A stretch of DNA of 64,000 bases, taken from Primula veris. Taxonomy: Eukaryota; Streptophyta; Magnoliopsida; Ericales; Primulaceae. Where the stretch lies: positions 6,486,843 through 6,550,842 of the forward strand of contig OY821748.1 of assembly GCA_963682055.1 (NCBI GenBank). Reading direction: 5' to 3'. Both the position numbers and the translations under genes were made by a program. Under the pieces are notes generated by a model that did no database searches, had not been told where the DNA came from, and worked only from the letters and a program-made list of their open reading frames with translations. Positions 60,244-64,000 of the stretch are shown in pieces (the first letter of the stretch is position 1; the number at the start of each line of letters is the position of its first letter).

Positions 60244-60516
60244 CATCTGAAATTTCATATCAATCCATAGTAGAACCATCTAACAAAGTTAACTCATTTA
60301 ACATTGTCACAAATAAGAAGTTCAAATATTCATCTGAAAAATCATATAAATCCATAGTAGAATCATAAAACAAACGTAAGTTACTTAACTCATGTAACAT
60401 TGTCACATATAATAAATTCAAATATTCATCTGAAAATTCATATCAAACCATAGTAGAATCATAAAACAGAGTTTACTCATGTAACATTTGTCACAAATAA
60501 GAAATTCAAATATTTC
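60244..60516. repeat. Three-copy ~89-bp tandem repeat in the TRAF leader intron
   Basis: Units begin 'tcatctgaaaattcatatca' and include 'ccatagtagaatcat', 'taacattgtcacaaataa' and 'ttcaaatatt'. Copies start near 60244, 60332 and 60429 and differ by small indels. Confidence 0.85.
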
Positions 60517-61250
60517 ACTATTTCATCACATTATTTACACCAATGCATGCAATGTTTTTCACTTTAACCATCCAAACCAAATTCATTAAACTCTGATAAT
60601 CATCTAAAAAGTAAATTGATTTTTTTTAATCTAGTATTTAAAAACTGAATTCATTAAACTCAAATAACATAATTTACAAATTCAATCTCGGAAACGACTT
60701 AAATGGTAACACAAAAAGATTGGGAAAAAAAAACATCTAAAGAGCAATTGGGTGTCACATACACACACACACACACATATATATATATATCAATCATAAA
60801 TGCGTAATAGATAAAAGAAAATTCGAATGAATTGGCACAAAATAATAAACGATATAACCAATCGATGTTGATATATATATATATAATAATTAAACAGATC
60901 GAATAAGAATAAAACCTGATAGAGAGAATCTCTAGCAGAATGAAAAACGATTGTTTAGATAAAAAGGGTTTATATATGTTTATGTATATATATAGATATA
61001 TAGATATATTTATATATATATATATAACTATATGTTTTATTAGAGAGTTAAATGAGAAACAAAAGAGGTTTTTTGCTGCTACTCTTTCCTCTCTCTCTCT
61101 CTCTATGGTGGTTGTTTCTGTCTCTATCTCAATAAAATAATACTATTTATTTATTTATTTATTTATATATATAAATAATAATGTATATGTGTCTAAAACT
61201 AATGCTGGCATATGAGTACGTGTAAACCAAAATACACTCACTGATGATGA
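60515..61250. repeat. Segmental duplication, copy A (TRAF leader/promoter)
   Basis: Matches 63489-64000 in the same orientation: 'tttacaccaat', 'gcaatgtttttcac', 'aatctagtatttaaaaactg', 'ttcaatctcgg' and 'aacacaaaaagattg', then 'aaaaacgattgt' and 'aaaagggttta', and finally 'aaactaatgctg' and 'gagtacgtgtaaac'. It includes the putative first exon and promoter. Confidence 0.85.
60916..61180 (-). promoter_or_regulatory. Likely TRAF-like gene core promoter and non-coding first exon
   Basis: On the - strand a 5' splice site (ctatcag|gttttattc) at 60915 could end a leader exon that joins the acceptor just before the ATG at 59516 (ttctatttaaag). The exon would include a GA-rich tract (about 61091-61107). 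A TATA-like run (tatatatataaata) lies at about 61164-61178. Inferred from signals only. Confidence 0.4.
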
Positions 61251-61310
61251 CATGGAATATTCTTATTGGTTAGAAAGTTACTAGAAAACCAGTGTCATTT
61301 TTGTTATTTA

Positions 61311-61490
61311 GGTTTTCTTTATTGTAGCTGTCTTTTTAAAAATAAAATATAAAAATACTTGGGTTTTCTTTATTGTAGCTGTCTTTTTAAAAATAAAATA
61401 TAAAAATACTTGGGTTTTCTTTATTGTAGCTGTCTTTTTAAAAATAAAATATAAAAATACTTGGGTTTTCTTTATTGTAGTTGTATGTTT
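61311..61490. repeat. 51-bp tandem repeat, 3.5 copies
   Basis: Units 'gggttttctttattgtagct' plus 'gtctttttaaaaataaaata' start at 61311, 61361, 61412 and 61463, the last partial. The copies are virtually identical, implying recent expansion. Confidence 0.95.
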
Positions 61491-61499
61491 GGGAAAAAT

Positions 61500-63480
61500 C
61501 TGTAAAATACTGTAGGAAAAGCTTCATCAAAAACTTGTATATATATTTGTGTGTATTCATGTAACAGTGTTATTTCGTATTTTTTGGATTTATAAGTCGC
61601 ACTACGGCTAAGTGCTATACTTACAGGTGTTTCTTCGGATGCGAAACATTATCATTGTTAATTTCACTATGATAAAAAAAGAAAAGAAAAAAAGTAGTAG
61701 TAATAAGTGTACATAGGTCAGGCTATGTTAGTCATTAATTATTCAAACAACGGCAATTATTTCAAGTTTTCATGCCATTTATTGATTAGACTACTAATTA
61801 CTTAATAGAAGTAACGAATATTCATTGTTTATATTTAATAAAAACTGACCACCATATTATCAATTAATTACATTCGATTTACGGTTATGCCTTTACTCGC
61901 TCGATAAATTATAATAACGTGTTACATGTTTTTTTTATACGTAATATCAATCGACATTCATTTTTTAATAGTGCAAGTCGCAAAACTTTGGTTCACTAAC
62001 CTCCTTTCCTCAAGTTTACTCCTTTGCTAAACTAATTTACTCCCCTCCCCCTCCCCCTCTCCCTCGACAATCATGAAAGATGATTAAGAAGGTGGTGGCG
62101 AGGTTATGGCGGATAGTGGCGCCATAGGTGATATATGGTGATATATGTATTAATATTTCAATATGAAATGGTTTAATTATCCTAATATTTATAGAAGAGA
62201 CGTATATTTTTTTAAATAAAATGTAAGAATGGGGTATGACATGTTCCCGATCGAGCTACGTGTTATACTAGGTTTCTAACTGGACTATTTAAAGAATTTA
62301 ATTTAAATTTATTAGAGAATTAGAATAATTGCCAAATAACCAAGTTTTATAATGGTAATAATCCAAATTTTACAAACCGATAATCATTCATAGAATAAAA
62401 TTGAATATACATGTCACTGACTATGACAGAGATAGCGAGACGCATGTTTTTGTTCACAATAGTCCATTTTATAAATGATTGGCTGATTGCACAACTGTAT
62501 AGAGTTGTTTGTGTGACCAATTTGATAATATTTACTCCAAATTAACGTTAAATAAGTAACACGGGAAATAAATTATAATTAAGTTACACATTCAATGTTT
62601 AACGCATAATATAAAAAATCATTTATTGAAAATTAGCTCAACTATATCAATGATTGCACTATGGGCTCTTGCTATCCTTTTAATTTGTTATTTTCCAAAA
62701 ATGGCAAGAATTATGTCAAGATTTAATGGTCGTACTTAATTAGTGTGTCTTATCCGAATTAGTATAATTTAACAACTGTAATTATTTCATCCAAAATCCC
62801 CTAAACCACCGAGCTCATACAGTGCATGCACACATACATGCATGTTATAATTCCACATAAGATTCACGGGTTTTATAAAAAATTTTACCCTCGTTTTTTC
62901 ACTTTTTTCCTTCAATATTTTGGTTTCTTAATTTTTCGTTCTTTTTAAAATTCATTTCTTCATTTATTCCCTTTGTATGCATTGGTTTCTTGATTTTGCT
63001 TTTTTTAACCTTAATTTCTAATTTTCTTTGTCTTTTTTTTGTTAAAAGTCAAAGACTAAAACTTATAGATTCGTGGCTTTATTGAAGCTGTTATTTTTTT
63101 AGACTTTGAAAAAAAAAGTCAAAATGGATAAAAAAGGGAAAAAAAAAGAAGTAAAAAACCAGGGTAAAAAGAAGAAAAGTTAAGAAAAAAAGGTACAAAA
63201 ACTGAAAAAGTGAAGAGACGAATGTAAGAAAATGTATAAAAGCTGATGATTAACCAACAAATTTTTTTAATTATTTATTTGTAAAATCCTCTATTTATAT
63301 ACGTACCCTCGAATTTGCAACACGTATACTAAACAAAACTATGTATTTATTTCCCCATTTGTAACAGTTTTCCATAAATCCTTGTTACTGCATTTCTGCT
63401 TGATTGATCTAAAGCTATACTTGTTATGAGAAAATAATAGACGTTTACAATCTGTCAAAAACACAGCTTAGTAAGTTAAT
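61500..63480. other. Spacer, nothing recognised
   Basis: AT-rich with poly-T and poly-A blocks (about 62880-63200). A short CT-rich tract lies near 62041. No coding or RNA feature seen. Confidence 0.5.
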
Positions 63481-63488
63481 TGCTTAAA

Positions 63489-64000
63489 ATCACTATTTCA
63501 TGATTTTCATCACATTATTTACACCAATACATATGCAATGTTTTTCACTTTTACCATCCAAACCAAATTCATTAAACTCTAATAATCATCTAAAAGGTAA
63601 ATTGATTTTTTTTTAATCTAGTATTTAAAAACTGAATTCATTAATCTCTAATAATATAATTTACAACTTCAATCTCGGAAATGACTTAAATGGGTAACAC
63701 AAAAAGATTGAAATTAAAAAAGAAAAAACAATAATCATTTAGCAGCCTGAAAAACGATTATATAGATAAAAGAAACTCTAATTAATTGGATAGATAAAAG
63801 AAACTCTAATTAATTATATAGATAAAAGAAAACTCTAATAATATAATTTACAACTTCAATTGAATTTTAGCAGCTTGAAAATCAATTGCATAGATAAAAA
63901 AGGGTTTATGAGAATATATGTGTATATGTATATTTATATAAATATAAAATATGTACGAAACTAATGCTGCTACAAGAGTACGTGTAAACAAAAATACACT
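63489..64000. repeat. Segmental duplication, copy B (runs to the window end)
   Basis: Second copy of 60515-61250, about 2.97 kb further right, with internal deletions and a small local triplication of 'atagataaaagaaactctaa' (63764-63838). It ends at the window edge still matching ('gagtacgtgtaaac', 'aaaatacact'), so the duplicated segment may extend further. Confidence 0.85.

Noticed and set aside
1..64000. CRISPR arrays, bacterial operons, rRNA or tRNA genes
   Set aside because: The window is plant nuclear DNA with introns. Tandem repeats here lack spacer structure, and no tRNA or rRNA pattern was found.

Overview
This is a 64-kb piece of an AT-rich plant nuclear genome, most likely a eudicot. 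The genes have many short exons and long AT-rich introns. Stowaway-type MITEs and other foldback elements are scattered through introns and spacers, and one degenerate endogenous plant pararetrovirus is present. The species cannot be named from the sequence alone.

Five protein-coding genes can be reconstructed with consistent reading phase across every junction. (1) A short linker histone H1 on the + strand (6702-7754, 2 exons, 190 aa) has two copies of the plant histone octamer element in its promoter. The other four genes are on the - strand. (2) A TZP-like tandem zinc-knuckle/PLUS3 protein (9698-13147, 6 exons, 772 aa). (3) A WAVE-DAMPENED2-like/TPX2-family microtubule protein (26783-28963, 6 coding exons, 347 aa). 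(4) Ureidoglycolate amidohydrolase, UAH (35232-42259, 12 exons, 486 aa), which needs one GC-AG intron. (5) A MATH/TRAF-domain protein of the MUSE13/MUSE14 (TRAF1) type (46649-59516, 12 coding exons, 1161 aa), whose C-terminal tail carries an expanded repeat.

The TZP, UAH and MUSE14 orthologues of Arabidopsis, as I recall the locus numbers, are At5g43630, At5g43600 and At5g43560. The three large - strand genes therefore look like an old conserved neighbourhood, with the WDL gene as an extra member.

The most striking object is a 6.8-kb Caulimoviridae-like insertion (13514-20295) directly upstream of TZP. It is flanked by a perfect 30-bp direct repeat. Its left end carries an inverted copy of its own right end (ORF2 tail plus viral promoter), so one copy of the viral TATA promoter points out of the element toward TZP, about 0.4 kb from its start codon. 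The coding part is broken by many stops and frameshifts.

Layout: 1-6440 spacer with repeats; 6443-7754 histone H1; 7755-9697 spacer; 9698-13236 TZP; 13484-20325 viral insertion; 20326-26782 spacer; 26783-30850 WDL gene with its leader; 30850-35231 MITE-rich spacer; 35232-42362 UAH; 42363-46648 palindrome- and foldback-rich spacer; 46649-61180 TRAF-like gene with its leader; 61180-64000 spacer that includes a second copy of the TRAF promoter region.
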